A stretch of DNA of 64,000 nucleotides from Rebecca billardiae RCC1528 (Eukaryota > Haptophyta): NCBI GenBank assembly GCA_965240325.2, contig OZ251225.1, positions 3,286,001-3,350,000 on the forward strand, written 5' to 3'. The notes under the pieces are model-generated. The model ran no database searches and was not told where the DNA came from. It saw nothing but the letters and a program-made list of their open reading frames with translations. Made by a program: the position numbers and the translations under genes. Each line of letters starts with the position of its first letter. Within the stretch, counting starts at the first letter, position 1. Below are positions 43,480-53,251 of this stretch, piece after piece.

Positions 43480-45653
43480 ATGGTGGCGCCAGTGCAGCTC
43501 GTCGTGGAGGTAGATCACGAGCTGATCCGAGAGTTGCGCTCCGTGCACATCGACAACACTGCCGATGCGGATCGTGTGGGCTGGCTCGTGTGCGCAAGCC
43601 ACTCTATTGGTCTTGTCGCTCACCAGCCAGCGGTCCTGCGCGCCATGGCGTTCGTGCCTGACACGGGCGTGGAGGAGGGCGCGCCTGGATGGCTCGCGCA
43701 AGCTGCTGCGACGCTCGAAAGCGTGCCCGCGCACGAGCGCGTCGTCGTCGCCGTGCACACAGCTGCGCGAGGTGAGGCTGGGCGCTCCGCGCGCCTGGCT
43801 GAGCTGCGCTCGCGGTGCGAGCACAACGCGGCGATGCGCTCCGCCGTGGAGCTGGCTGATTTTGCCCCGCTGGTCGCGGTGCTGGACGGCCCGAACGACC
43901 ATGGGCCGACCGCTCTCGCGTTCGAGGGCGTGATTCCCGCCACGACTCTGCGCGCGCAGCCTGTGCGCCCGCTGCGAGTCGCGAGCAATCCGCTTGCGCA
44001 CGCCCTTCTGGACGAGCGCACGCCGCCGGCGCTGGCCAAGTGCGGGTACATCACGATGGACCAGGGGCGCAAGGCGGTGCTCCTCACGCACGCCGACCCT
44101 GCGGCGTACGAGGTGCCGCTCATCGGCGTTTGGGTCGCGCTCGTCGGCGGCCCGCACGAGCCGCTGGCCTGGGCCGGCTGCGCCCGGTACTTGCTCGCGC
44201 GAGACGTGCTGCAGCGCGCCACGCCCGACCCACACGACAGGCCCTTCATCCTGCTGTGCGTGCCCGAGGATCCGTCGGCGAGGCCGGAGTGGTACGAGTG
44301 CGTCGCCACCGACGGCGCCGATGGCGAGACGATCGAGCTGCTCGCGCAGGGCGCGCTCAGCCTGGCCTCAGAAGACGGCGCGTGGCGGCTCTCTTCGTCC
44401 CGCTACCACGGCCACGCGCGGCGCGCCCAGCCCGCGGCGCCTGTCGCACCATCGCCGGCGGTGACGAGCAGAATCGCGCCCGTCACGCCGCTTTCCACCG
44501 TTGTTCACTCGAGCCTCCGCGACCTCTCCGTGGGCAGGCGCCCACAGCGCCCCGGGGGCGAGGACGCGCCCAGCACCGCCCGATCCGACTACCTCACGCG
44601 CCCCCGCGAGACGGCGGCGGCAGCCGCCGCCGACTTGCGCGGCGCAAAGCCGACCGACCCACCCGCGCACACGCGCACGCCCGCGCGGATGGTCCTCGGC
44701 TTTGATGGCGTGCCTGCAACCGCCACGTCGCAGGCAGGCGGCCCGAACGCGGACTCGAGCTCGCCGCCCATCGGTGCGATGCCGCCATCGCCGCCGGACC
44801 AGGGCGCACAAGACGCGGCAGCGTGTGGCGGCTCCGCGGATGCGCATGCCGCTGACGGCCCCGCGGTGCGTGCGGAATACTCGGGCAACGGCGCGACGAC
44901 GTCGACGGCCCCAAGTGATGTGCGCCAGCTGCAGCAGCAGGTCGCGGCGATGGCAGAGGCCATGCGCACCGTGCAGCAGCAGCTCGTGCAGCTCCAGCTG
45001 CAGATCGCGCAATCGACATCGGCGGCGGCACGGCGCTCGCCGCCGCCGCGCGCACGGGGCGCCGTCCCCCCGCGCTCGCCCGCGCCCTCCTCGAGCGAGC
45101 CTGACCGTCGGAGCAGCCTCGGCAGTGAGGCTGGCCGCTCCGACACAGGCGATTTCCGGCTCTCGAGCGCCCAGCTCGAGCGTGGCGCACGGACGCCCAC
45201 TCGCCCCGCCGGCTCCCCAGCTCCGGTGCTTGGCGGCCGGGGCGGGTCGCGGCCGGGCTCTCCGACCACCGGCTCCGGCCACGACGGCGCAAGCGGTGTC
45301 CACCAGCCCGCGCCGCCACCGATGTCGTCGCGCAAGACTCTGGAGCATGAGCACGACGACGAGCTACTGCGCATCCGTTACGTCCCTCTCAGCGAGCTCG
45401 ACGGCGACGAGGATGACGAATTCGATGGCGACACGGTGCGCAGCAGCTCACTCTCTCCGCGCGCGGCCCAAACGCACATCGCTCACAGCTGCCCTTGCCC
45501 CCTGCCTGCGCCCGCGATCCCTTGCAGGACGATGATGACGGGTACGACGTGTGGCGCTACTCGAAGGGCTCGCCGTCGCGTCGTGATGGCCTGGGCGCTA
45601 GCAGCGGCGCATCGTCGTACAGCAGGCCGAAGTTGATGGTCCCGGTGACGTGA
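43480..45653 (+). CDS. STIL/Ana2/SAS-5-like centriole assembly protein
   Basis: Exons 43480-45435 and 45528-45653 give 693 residues; the 92-base intron starts GTGCGC and ends TTGCAG. The N-terminal ~310 residues fit the STIL N-terminal domain: PLIGVWVALVGGPHEPLAWA, GCARYLLARDVLQRA, RPFILLCVPED, PEWYECVATDG. Disordered linkers follow, then a short coiled coil at residues 480-513 (LQQQVAAMAEAMRTVQQQL), where STIL and Ana2 carry the oligomerising coiled coil. A typical STAN motif was not found. The C-terminal exon reads DDDDGYDVWRYSKGSP. STIL recruits SAS-6 for procentriole assembly, which fits a flagellated alga. The family name rests on remembered N-domain pattern and the coiled-coil position. 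Confidence 0.6.
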
Positions 45654-45848
45654 TCGATACAATATCATGCTCATAAGATTGCGCTTGCGCTGCTGATTTT
45701 TAATTTGATTGATGCTGACTGACGTACTGATCACTCATGCCAATCGTCTGACTCTCACGAGTCTCAGACTGTCTGTCATGACTGATACTGACTACAGTAC
45801 AATGATGATATAGCTAGTAACTAATAACTATATTAGTATATATAAATA

Positions 45849-47717
45849 ATGGCGCACGGCCCCCCCGAAAGGTCTGAGCGTGAGCGAAAGCCGGGGGGGG
45901 CGGCGCACGTGCTCCGCAAAATCAAAAAGAGGATGCGCGCAGGATTTTGGGGATTTTTCGGTAGGTGGCCACCGCGTATGAGTGGATATCGCTGCCGCAA
46001 TGATTGCGTTTGTACTGCCCCTTAATTTTAACGATAGTAACACTTAGGGGAATGCAGGGTGGAATAGCACATAACACCAGCCGTGTGTTAGAACATTCCG
46101 TCATAGTAAGATGCCTGAATTGTAAGAGCCTGAAACAGCTCGCCAACCATAGAAACGATAGGTTGGGTCGTCAGCTTTGATTCACGCGCTTCTGAAAAAC
46201 AGCGGTTTAGATTAGACGCATCCCTCTTCTCTTAAGAGAACTGGTGGGCCGTTCGTGATGGTGGGCCGTTCGTGATTCTCCTGCTGATATACACTTCTGG
46301 TTTGCTGTTTCCAATTCAAAGAGTAAAGTATCGTCTCCTATTATCCTTCTCCTCTGAAGAGAACCACACTTCAAAAACAACGTTTCAGTATCAACGTATT
46401 ACAATGCGGGTGGGATTCGACATCTCTATCTGCGAGGATTAACAGCTCTCTGAAAACGAGTGTGTCCTGGACAACTTGAAAGGGCAGCGATCGGCTTTGA
46501 TTCTGCCTCTTGTAGTAAAGTTTTATGGTACGAGTTAACGAACCGTCACTTCTGGTATCTCTGGTCGCGAACAGTCACGATCCAACCGCCGCCCGCACGT
46601 CGGCGCGAGTCCGTTGCGATGCGGCGGCCTTTGTAGCGGCCAGGCGGAGGCGTCGGGGGCGGCGGCTGAAGGGAGCGAGGGCGGTGGTGGCGGCACGGAC
46701 GAGGGAGGCGCGCCGAACGGCATGTCCGTCCTCACCCTCGCCAGCGGCGGCCGCCCGCGCGTCACCGCCGCCGGCTCTCAGCCGACGCCGCCGCCCGCGA
46801 GTGCCGCCTGAACGGCGCGCGGCGAGCGCGTCACGGCAGGCGGCGGGGGCGGCGACTGCAGGGAGCGAGGGCGATGGTGGCGGCGCAGTCGAGGGAGGTG
46901 CGCCATCCGGACAGCGCGGCGGCGCGGCGCGCGGCCGAGCGCGGGAGCCTGGGCGGCGGCGGGCGCGCGGCGGGGCATGTGGCGCATGTGCTGCCCGAGA
47001 GGCTGGCGCACTCGCCCAGCGCCGCCGCGCACACCGCCGCCGACCTCGCGCGCACGACCTCCGTCAACTCCTCCGTCAGCGGCGGAGAGCGCGTCGCCTC
47101 GCCGCCCACGCTGCCGCCCAGCCGGTTCGTCATCCGAGCGCTCGCCGGGCGCCCGCGGCGTCACGGCGGCGTGCGCCGGGCCGCGGTCGCCGCCTACTAA
47201 GTGGTGGGACCGCCGCTGGGGGGCGGGGCGGGCGGAGGAGATGGCGGTGGCGAAGGAGGACGCGGTGGTGGACGTGGACGTCACGCAGTCCGAGCTGCAC
47301 TGGCTCATCCACCTCCTCTCTGCACTCGACCCGCCGCCGTCACCGACGGCGCAGCAGCTGGCGGCGGCGCGACGGATGGTTGGTGGCGGGCGCGGCCGCG
47401 GCCGAGGCGGGCGCGCGCCGCGCGCGCCGCTGCGGCGGCGTGGAGCGGCGGGAGCTGAGCGGCGCGCTGCTGCACACGCAGTCACGCTGCGCACGTGCTG
47501 CAGACGCTGTACGAGCGCGCCACCGCCGACGCCGTCGCGCCGCCGCTGCCCCCGCCGCACCGGCACCGTCCGACCGTCCGCGTCCGACCGTGTCGTCACA
47601 AGCCGCGGCTGCTGCTCACATTCACAAGCTCACTAGCTGCGTGATGGTGACTAGCCACTAGGGCCGTGCGCCCTCAACTTCGTTGTTCACTACCCGAAGA
47701 TCGGCGTAGCCGATCAT
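45849..47717 (-). mobile_element. Terminal-hairpin element, family 2, copy B
   Basis: Left end ATGGCGCACGGCCCCCCGAA at 45849; right end CGGCGTAGCCGATCAT with the perfect stem-loop GATCGGCGTAGCCGATC (47699-47715). It mirrors copy A, including the segment TATCTGCGAGGATTAACAGC (near 46422, inverse of 38898-38925) and a second block ending AAATCAAAAAGAGGATGCGC (inverse of 39270-39300). The GC-rich half (46.6-47.6 kb) differs from copy A and carries coding-like pieces such as DVTQSELHWLIHLLSALDPP (near 47278) and LAHSPSAAAHTAADLARTTS (near 47010), likely captured host gene fragments. Confidence 0.65.
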
Positions 47718-48013
47718 ATATATATATATGAGATAAAGATTGAAGTAACTTAGTCAACTCAGTCTCAGAAGTATGATGATGATTCATTGATTATTTATAA
47801 TGATGATCGCGCATCATCTGTCATCAAACTGTTGTCACATGGAGTGTCCTCTGACGATGACTTCAGATGGCGCGGAGGCTTATTTAATTATTTAATTCGG
47901 AATATGGCTGATATGAGTTATTATTGATTATGTGCGGCGGACCTACTAGTTATTTCTGCTAGTATAATAATAGATCGAGTAGTCCGAGTTATCATCAGAT
48001 CCGTATCCGCGTA
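47718..48013. other. AT-rich intergenic, no gene seen
   Basis: Starts with a short (AT)n tract at the element boundary. The rest is AT-rich and holds nothing recognisable. Confidence 0.4.
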
Positions 48014-48529
48014 CAGGCAATCGCGGGCAATAAGGAGCTGTCACGTTAAGAAACTGGGGCTTGCTATCTGCGGATCTGGCCTAGAAACTGAGACTAGCGA
48101 TTGGCTGGTTCGCTATATACGCATAGGCACACTAAGAAACCGGGACTACGTCGTCCCGGCTGACGACTACGTGAGTCGGGTCCGCCGAGGGCAAGGCGCA
48201 GTCGGCCAGTCGGGGACGCGGCGCGCGGCCCGACTACGAGTACAGGCCAAGTCCCGACTTCTCCTGATGACTGACTCCTGGCCAGTGCACCGCAGCATCC
48301 ATGCAACATCATGCCAGATTTGCTCCAAAAAGGCCCAAAAATTTCTTCGGCCTCGCCGGCCGGGCCTAAAGAGTCAGCGGGTGGCTCTGCCCCCCTGCGC
48401 CCCCCGCGCCTGCGCGGCGGGCGGACCTAGCTAAGAAACTGAGACTCCGTAGGCGCTCGGGCTACCGAACGGCTAAGAAACCGAGGCTAGCCGCGAGATC
48501 TCTGACTTCTTATTGCCCGCGATTGCCTG
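48014..48529. mobile_element. 516-base MITE with TA target duplication
   Basis: Perfect inverted ends CAGGCAATCGCGGGCAATAA flanked by TA on each side (48012-48013, 48530-48531), the Tc1/mariner-type signature. Five copies of a ~17-base motif, consensus AAGAAAC(T/C)GRGRCTASC, sit inside (near 48048, 48083, 48133, 48433 and 48474), arranged as subterminal repeats that a transposase might bind. No coding frame. Confidence 0.7.
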
Positions 48530-48778
48530 TATGTCAGATCCGTATGACTATTAAAGAATTCTGCCGTGCTAGGGAACCCGCCGAGCTAGGACCCGGCTTA
48601 CTAACTACTAGTAATACTACGACTCAACTGTTAATAAATATGCCTGCTGATGGCATATTCAAACTACTTTAAAAGACTTATAGTTACGACTTAATTAATA
48701 ATCGTTGAAGTAGAAATAATCAAAATGGAAGGGCCCAACCGTCCAAGGCCGGTTTGCCGCCGCCCGTCTTGCAAGCTG
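48530..48778. other. AT-rich intergenic, no gene seen
   Basis: AT-rich spacer downstream of the thioesterase-like gene. Nothing recognised. Confidence 0.35.
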
Positions 48779-49534
48779 TCACCGCTGGTCAGATGATCTT
48801 GGCCGATATGCACAAACCTCGATCGAATACTCGACTGCTGCCTTGCTCGTCATATCGTCAGTGCCAACGGTGCCAGTGGTCCCATCTGACTCGGAGAGTG
48901 AGAGAACGACGCGGCCATCGACAGTGAGAGTGGCCTTCCCGCAGGTCTCAAGGTCATTACGAAAGCTCTCACGCTCAGCCAGAGGGGGAAGTCTACTGCA
49001 TGCCACGATGAATGCGCTCCTGACAGGCCTGCGGTAGCGCACAGTCCCGGCTTTGGCCACAAGCTCGTATCCGGCGTCTGCCAGGCCCACACGGCGCATC
49101 CACGAGCGCACCACATAGTATGAAGCGAGCACGCCAATCGAGTAGAGCGAGCCCGCAAAGGCTGTACCATGCACATTGACGTTGAGATGAAGGGGCGCAC
49201 GCAGCGACAGCGACTCGTCGTCCATCGCCTCGACTTCGATGCCAAGCAACCTTGCAGGCACCTGTGTGCCCCAGATGTGACCATCCGTCTCGCGTGCCTC
49301 GGCTGATAGTGCTGCGCCCTCGTGCCGGTGCCCACGATACCGTCGACGCTGTGACCACATATGCCCAACAGCGCCCACCGCGGCCCCGATGAGCGCACAG
49401 GTCAGGTGGACGAGACCGATGGACGCCAATGCGTGCACACAGTCCCGGCCGCTCGCCGCCATCTCGAGGTGGCAGGATCGCCGGTGGCCGGCTGGCCGCC
49501 CCGGCGGGTCGCGATCGACGCCGCCGGACAGCAT
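48779..49534 (-). CDS. Hotdog-fold thioesterase-like protein with N-terminal membrane segment
   Basis: A single exon of up to 251 residues; an alternative start at 49462 (MAASGRD) leaves 227. A hydrophobic segment (LASIGLVHLTCALIGAAVGAVG) lies near the N-terminus and could anchor it. The C-terminal ~150 residues fit the YiiD C-terminal-type putative thioesterase: LGIEVEAMDDESLSLRAPL, then NVNVHGTAFAGSLYSIGVLA with the conserved Asn-x-His-Gly-Thr, then a central helix (ASYYVVRSWMRRVGL) and the later GTVRYRRPV strand. Such domains hydrolyse acyl-thioesters. The substrate is unknown. Expression context is an isolated gene with ~600 bases of upstream DNA. Confidence 0.65.
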   Translation of the reverse strand: MLSGGVDRDPPGRPAGHRRSCHLEMAASGRDCVHALASIGLVHLTCALIGAAVGAVGHMWSQRRRYRGHRHEGAALSAEARETDGHIWGTQVPARLLGIEVEAMDDESLSLRAPLHLNVNVHGTAFAGSLYSIGVLASYYVVRSWMRRVGLADAGYELVAKAGTVRYRRPVRSAFIVACSRLPPLAERESFRNDLETCGKATLTVDGRVVLSLSESDGTTGTVGTDDMTSKAAVEYSIEVCAYRPRSSDQR

Positions 49535-50154
49535 TGGCGCGTTAATCCGGGGCCGCCTGGCGTCCTCAGTCCGGCGGTCCGAATTCGTCAGTCTGAATCA
49601 GGATGATGATGATCGCGGCCGAGAGATTCTAGACGATGTAATGCTACCGCGTACATGCTGCTCTCTATAAACAATATGGTCACAATCGTAGTAGCCTGGC
49701 ACCGTCAGCGTAGTAACGACAGAGTCTCAGTGTCTCACAGTCTGTCACTGTCAGAGACAGTGAGTGTCGCGCGTCAGAGTTGCCGTCCGGGTCAGTGAGC
49801 CCGGTCAGGTCCGTTTACGTAGTACCAGGATAATCAGGATGCATGTCAGACAATCATCAGCAATATTCCGAATTATAATTCTCTCGATCACAACGGAAGG
49901 ACGATATTGCCGTCATTATAGTTCTGCTAATTGCTATCAATAGTTGACAGACGACGAGGGTCCTTCCCATGAGCCTGCCGCCTCAGCCGCAGCGAGCTGC
50001 TGCCTGACACTGCCCGCAGCCGTCCGTCCATCCGCCCATCAGGCATCGGACTCCCGAGACCGTACCAGTCAGAGCGTACATATCGACGGCACATGGCTAA
50101 CTGTTCGACGGATAGACTGAAGCGGCGCGAAACCAACTGTACGTGGCAACGCGC
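49535..50154. other. Intergenic, no gene seen
   Basis: About 620 bases with short tandem-like GTCAGTC motifs. It separates the thioesterase promoter from the 3' end of the multi-pass protein. Confidence 0.4.
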
Positions 50155-51630
50155 TTACAGGTTTTCGAACGAGCTGCTGAGCTTCGACCATTCGGGCGTG
50201 AGGACGACGATCATGACGCCGCCAAGGAATTGTAGCACGGTGGCCTTGAAGATGCCCATCCCCGAGAGGCCAACGAGGTCGAAGCTGAGCGGCAGCGTGG
50301 ATATTGCGGCTCGCACCGTGCGCCATTCGCCGCATAGGCCTTGCGTGGCGGGCGCCACGCCGTCCACACCCGGGAGGTAGGTGGCGAAGGAACGGCGGAT
50401 GCACGCATGACTTGCGTCGCGCACGGCCGAGCCCAGTTGCACCAGCCCGGCGCTCACGATGAGCTGCCGCACGAGCGTGAGCCAGCCCGTCGAGAGCGCA
50501 AACACGAGGTCCTCGAGCTTCCACGGCATGAACCCCACGGCCACGCCTCTCGCCTGCCAGTCCACGCGCCAGTCGTCGGGCAGCACGTCGGCGCTTGGCA
50601 TGCGCACGTACAGCGCCTGCACGATCAGGAGTGTCGAGCCCGCGAGGTCACCCAGCAGCAGCACCATGAGCGGCACTTGCCACGCGCGCGCCTTCGAGGT
50701 GAGCTGGCCGTGCAGCAGCAGCTGCAGCCGGACGAAGGCACTCGGCTCGGCCTGCCCGCACGCCGCCGACTCGGCCATGCCGTTGAGGATCTGCGCGTAC
50801 GCCCGTGTGCGCAAGTAGAAGATGGCGCAGCCGAGCGTCACGCCGCCGCCGCACCACAGCTGGATCCAGCGGTGGCAGAAGCGCGAGAGGTACGAGTTGA
50901 CCGTCATGTGCCGCCAGTACCACACCGGGCCGTCGAATCCAGACGTGCCCAGCGCGGTGAACGAGAAGTTGAAGGCGCTCGTGAGCACGGCGACGGCCAG
51001 CATCGCCTGGACATCCTTGCGCCCGACGACCGCGGCTGGGTCGGGCTCCTCGGAGGGCTCCCGACGGAAGGCGACGCTTGCACGGACGAGAGGGCTGCGC
51101 GCGGGCTCATCCGACGATCGATGGGCGCCCGTCAGCGCATGCGCGCGCGCGCGCGTCTGGAGCACGGTCAGAAGAGGCAGGTCGCGCGGGGCTGTGACGG
51201 AGAAGAGGCCGAAGGACAGCAGCATGCCCAGCCGTAAAAGAAAGATCCCAAGGAAGTGCAGTCCATTTGGGAACGAGGAGAGGCGGGCGCCCGCGTAGGG
51301 CAGGCTGAGGATCGCGTTGGCTGGCCATGTGTAGCCCGTAGCGAGTGGCTGTGGATTTGACGAGCAGTCGTACGCGAGGTCGTTGATCGTGATCAGCGTG
51401 AAGCTGATGGCGTTGAGCACATTCACAACAACGCACCACGCCCGGGCGGGCCGCGACGGTGACTGCAACATCGCCGCGAGACCGTGGGCCGCGAGGATGA
51501 ATCTCAAGAGACCCATCATCGGCCTGGTGACTCGATCCTGGACGTATGCATCGACGGGCTCTTCTCTGTCGCTCCGCTCTCGTGTGGACGGAAGCATCCG
51601 CGACGACACACTGTCGGCTGCAGTCGCCAT
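50155..51630 (-). CDS. Multi-pass membrane protein of unknown function
   Basis: A single exon of 491 residues from the Met opening MATAADSVSSRM. Hydrophobic helices occur near PMMGLLRFILAAHGLAAML, AWCVVVNVLNAISFTLI, GIFLLRLGMLLSFGLF, MLAVAVLTSAFNFSFTAL, GGGVTLGCAIFYL, VPLMVLLLGDLAGSTLLIV, LTLVRQLIVSAGLV and, last, IFKATVLQFLGGVMIVVL. This gives seven or eight spans. Seven-pass proteins with a final helix containing a hydrophobic-Gln-Phe element occur in gustatory-receptor-like families, but the match is too weak to name it. It is divergent from PRPF38A across 108 bases. Confidence 0.6.
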   Translation of the reverse strand: MATAADSVSSRMLPSTRERSDREEPVDAYVQDRVTRPMMGLLRFILAAHGLAAMLQSPSRPARAWCVVVNVLNAISFTLITINDLAYDCSSNPQPLATGYTWPANAILSLPYAGARLSSFPNGLHFLGIFLLRLGMLLSFGLFSVTAPRDLPLLTVLQTRARAHALTGAHRSSDEPARSPLVRASVAFRREPSEEPDPAAVVGRKDVQAMLAVAVLTSAFNFSFTALGTSGFDGPVWYWRHMTVNSYLSRFCHRWIQLWCGGGVTLGCAIFYLRTRAYAQILNGMAESAACGQAEPSAFVRLQLLLHGQLTSKARAWQVPLMVLLLGDLAGSTLLIVQALYVRMPSADVLPDDWRVDWQARGVAVGFMPWKLEDLVFALSTGWLTLVRQLIVSAGLVQLGSAVRDASHACIRRSFATYLPGVDGVAPATQGLCGEWRTVRAAISTLPLSFDLVGLSGMGIFKATVLQFLGGVMIVVLTPEWSKLSSSFENL

Positions 51631-51738
51631 CGTTGATACGTTGATTATTTTGGACTCTTGGTTTGTTTTTTCCGAGTCCGGCCCGCCACGCCGCCGCGAG
51701 GCCGGACACGTGCGCACGGACGCCGAGAGGCAGCCAGC

Positions 51739-52488
51739 ATGGTGTGCGCCCTCCATGCATAGGTCGCTCGGCGCCCGGGCGCACTCGCCTGCTCACGCTC
51801 GCGGTGCCCCTCCTTGCGCTCCGCGCGTGCCACAGGCGAATCGCACGGATCCCACCGCCCAGACGATCCATGGCACTAATCCGCAATACCTCGTCGAGAA
51901 GATCCTGCGCACGAAGATCTACAACCATCCATACTGGAAGGAGCACTGCTTCGGACTGACAGCCGAGACGCTGATCGACCGCGCGATCACCCTCAAGTAC
52001 ATCGGCGGCAGCTACGGCGGGGCGAGGCAGCCAACGGAGTTCATCTGCCTCGTGCTCAAGATGTTGCAGATCCAGCCCGAGCAGGAGATCGTGCTCGAGC
52101 TGCTGAAGAATGAGGACTACAAGTACGTGCGCGCGCTCGGCGCCTTCTACCTGCGGCTGACCGGCCGCGCGGTCGACGTGTACCAGTACCTCGAGCCGCT
52201 GTACAACGACTTCCGCAAGCTGCGCAAGCGCCTCCCCGAGGGCGGCTACACCATCGTGCACGTGGACGAGTTTGTCGAGGACCTGCTCGACGCGAGCTCC
52301 AACTACGCGCTCGACATCGCGCTGCCGACGCTGCCCAAGCGCGAGCAGCTGGAGGCGAGCGGCCAGCTCGACGGGCCGCGGGTGAGCGCGCTCGAGGACG
52401 AGCTCGATGACGAGAGCGAGAACGAGGGCGCAGACGCCGATGCCGATGCTGACGCAGGCCCGTCAGGAGGCATCCCGCCTGGAGAAGG

Positions 52489-52527
<39 letters not shown>

Positions 52528-53035
52528 GCCGCCGCCACCGCCAGCTGAGCGCCCCGGCGCGGCGCGCCCCGACGATCTCGAGCGCGAGCAGCACGAACCC
52601 GGAGCACGGGCGGACCGTGGCTGGGGCCAGCCTCCGGAGCGCTCGCGTGATGAGCGCGGCAGGGGCAGCAGGGATGAGGGCGCGCGAGAGCGCTCGGCTG
52701 AGCGCGGCAGGGGGGCTGGAAGCAGCCGCGACGACGCAGATCGGTTCGACCGAGGGCGGCGGGAGGAGGGCGGCTGGCGCGAGGGCCGAGGTCGCGATGA
52801 GGACTTCCGCCGGTTCGACCGCCGCGACGAGAGGCGCCGCGATTACGACTACGATCGCAGGCGCGACGATGGGCCTCGACGGCGGTACGACGACGACGAC
52901 GATCGCGATCGTCGCGGGGCGCGGCATGACTCGGGCCGCGGGCGGGGGAGCCCACCGCCACCACACGCGCGAGAGGGCTCGGGGCGCGAGCGCCACGGCG
53001 GCAGTGGCTCGGGACCCGGGGATCGGCGAGATTAG
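51739..53035 (+). CDS. PRPF38A: Pre-mRNA-splicing factor PRPF38A
   Basis: Exons 51739-51741 (only the ATG) and 51836-53035 give 400 residues. The 94-base intron starts GTGTGCGC directly after the initiator codon and ends CACAG before GCG AAT CGC. This gives MANRTDPTAQTIHG, which matches the start of the family. The PRP38 domain is well conserved: THGTNPQYLVEK-like HGTNPQYLVEKIL, YWKEHCFGLTAE, KMLQIQPEQEIV, NEDYKYVRALGAFYLRLTG, YLEPLYNDFRK. It belongs to the tri-snRNP and precatalytic spliceosome B complex. After the domain come an acidic stretch, poly-Pro (about 52494-52540) and an Arg/Asp/Gly-rich tail like other RS/RD-type splicing proteins. Nuclear location is expected. Confidence 0.85.
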
Positions 53036-53251
53036 AGAATGCGCGCCCCTGTGTCGATGAGCGCGCGCAGTGTGAATCAGCATCGCAGAGCCCGACGATG
53101 ATGACTTGCTTCGGCGAACGGTGCGTCGATCTGAACATCGCGCGCCCGATCGCGCGATTGATTTTGGCCGCCGCCAACGATGGCGTCCGCCCGAGCGTCG
53201 TAGCACTGGGCGTGAGGAGGGACTGGCGGAACTTCGCCGTTCGCCGTACGG

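Noticed and set aside
44368-45374. Minus-strand frames opposite the STIL-like gene
   Set aside because: Low-complexity shadows of the coding strand.
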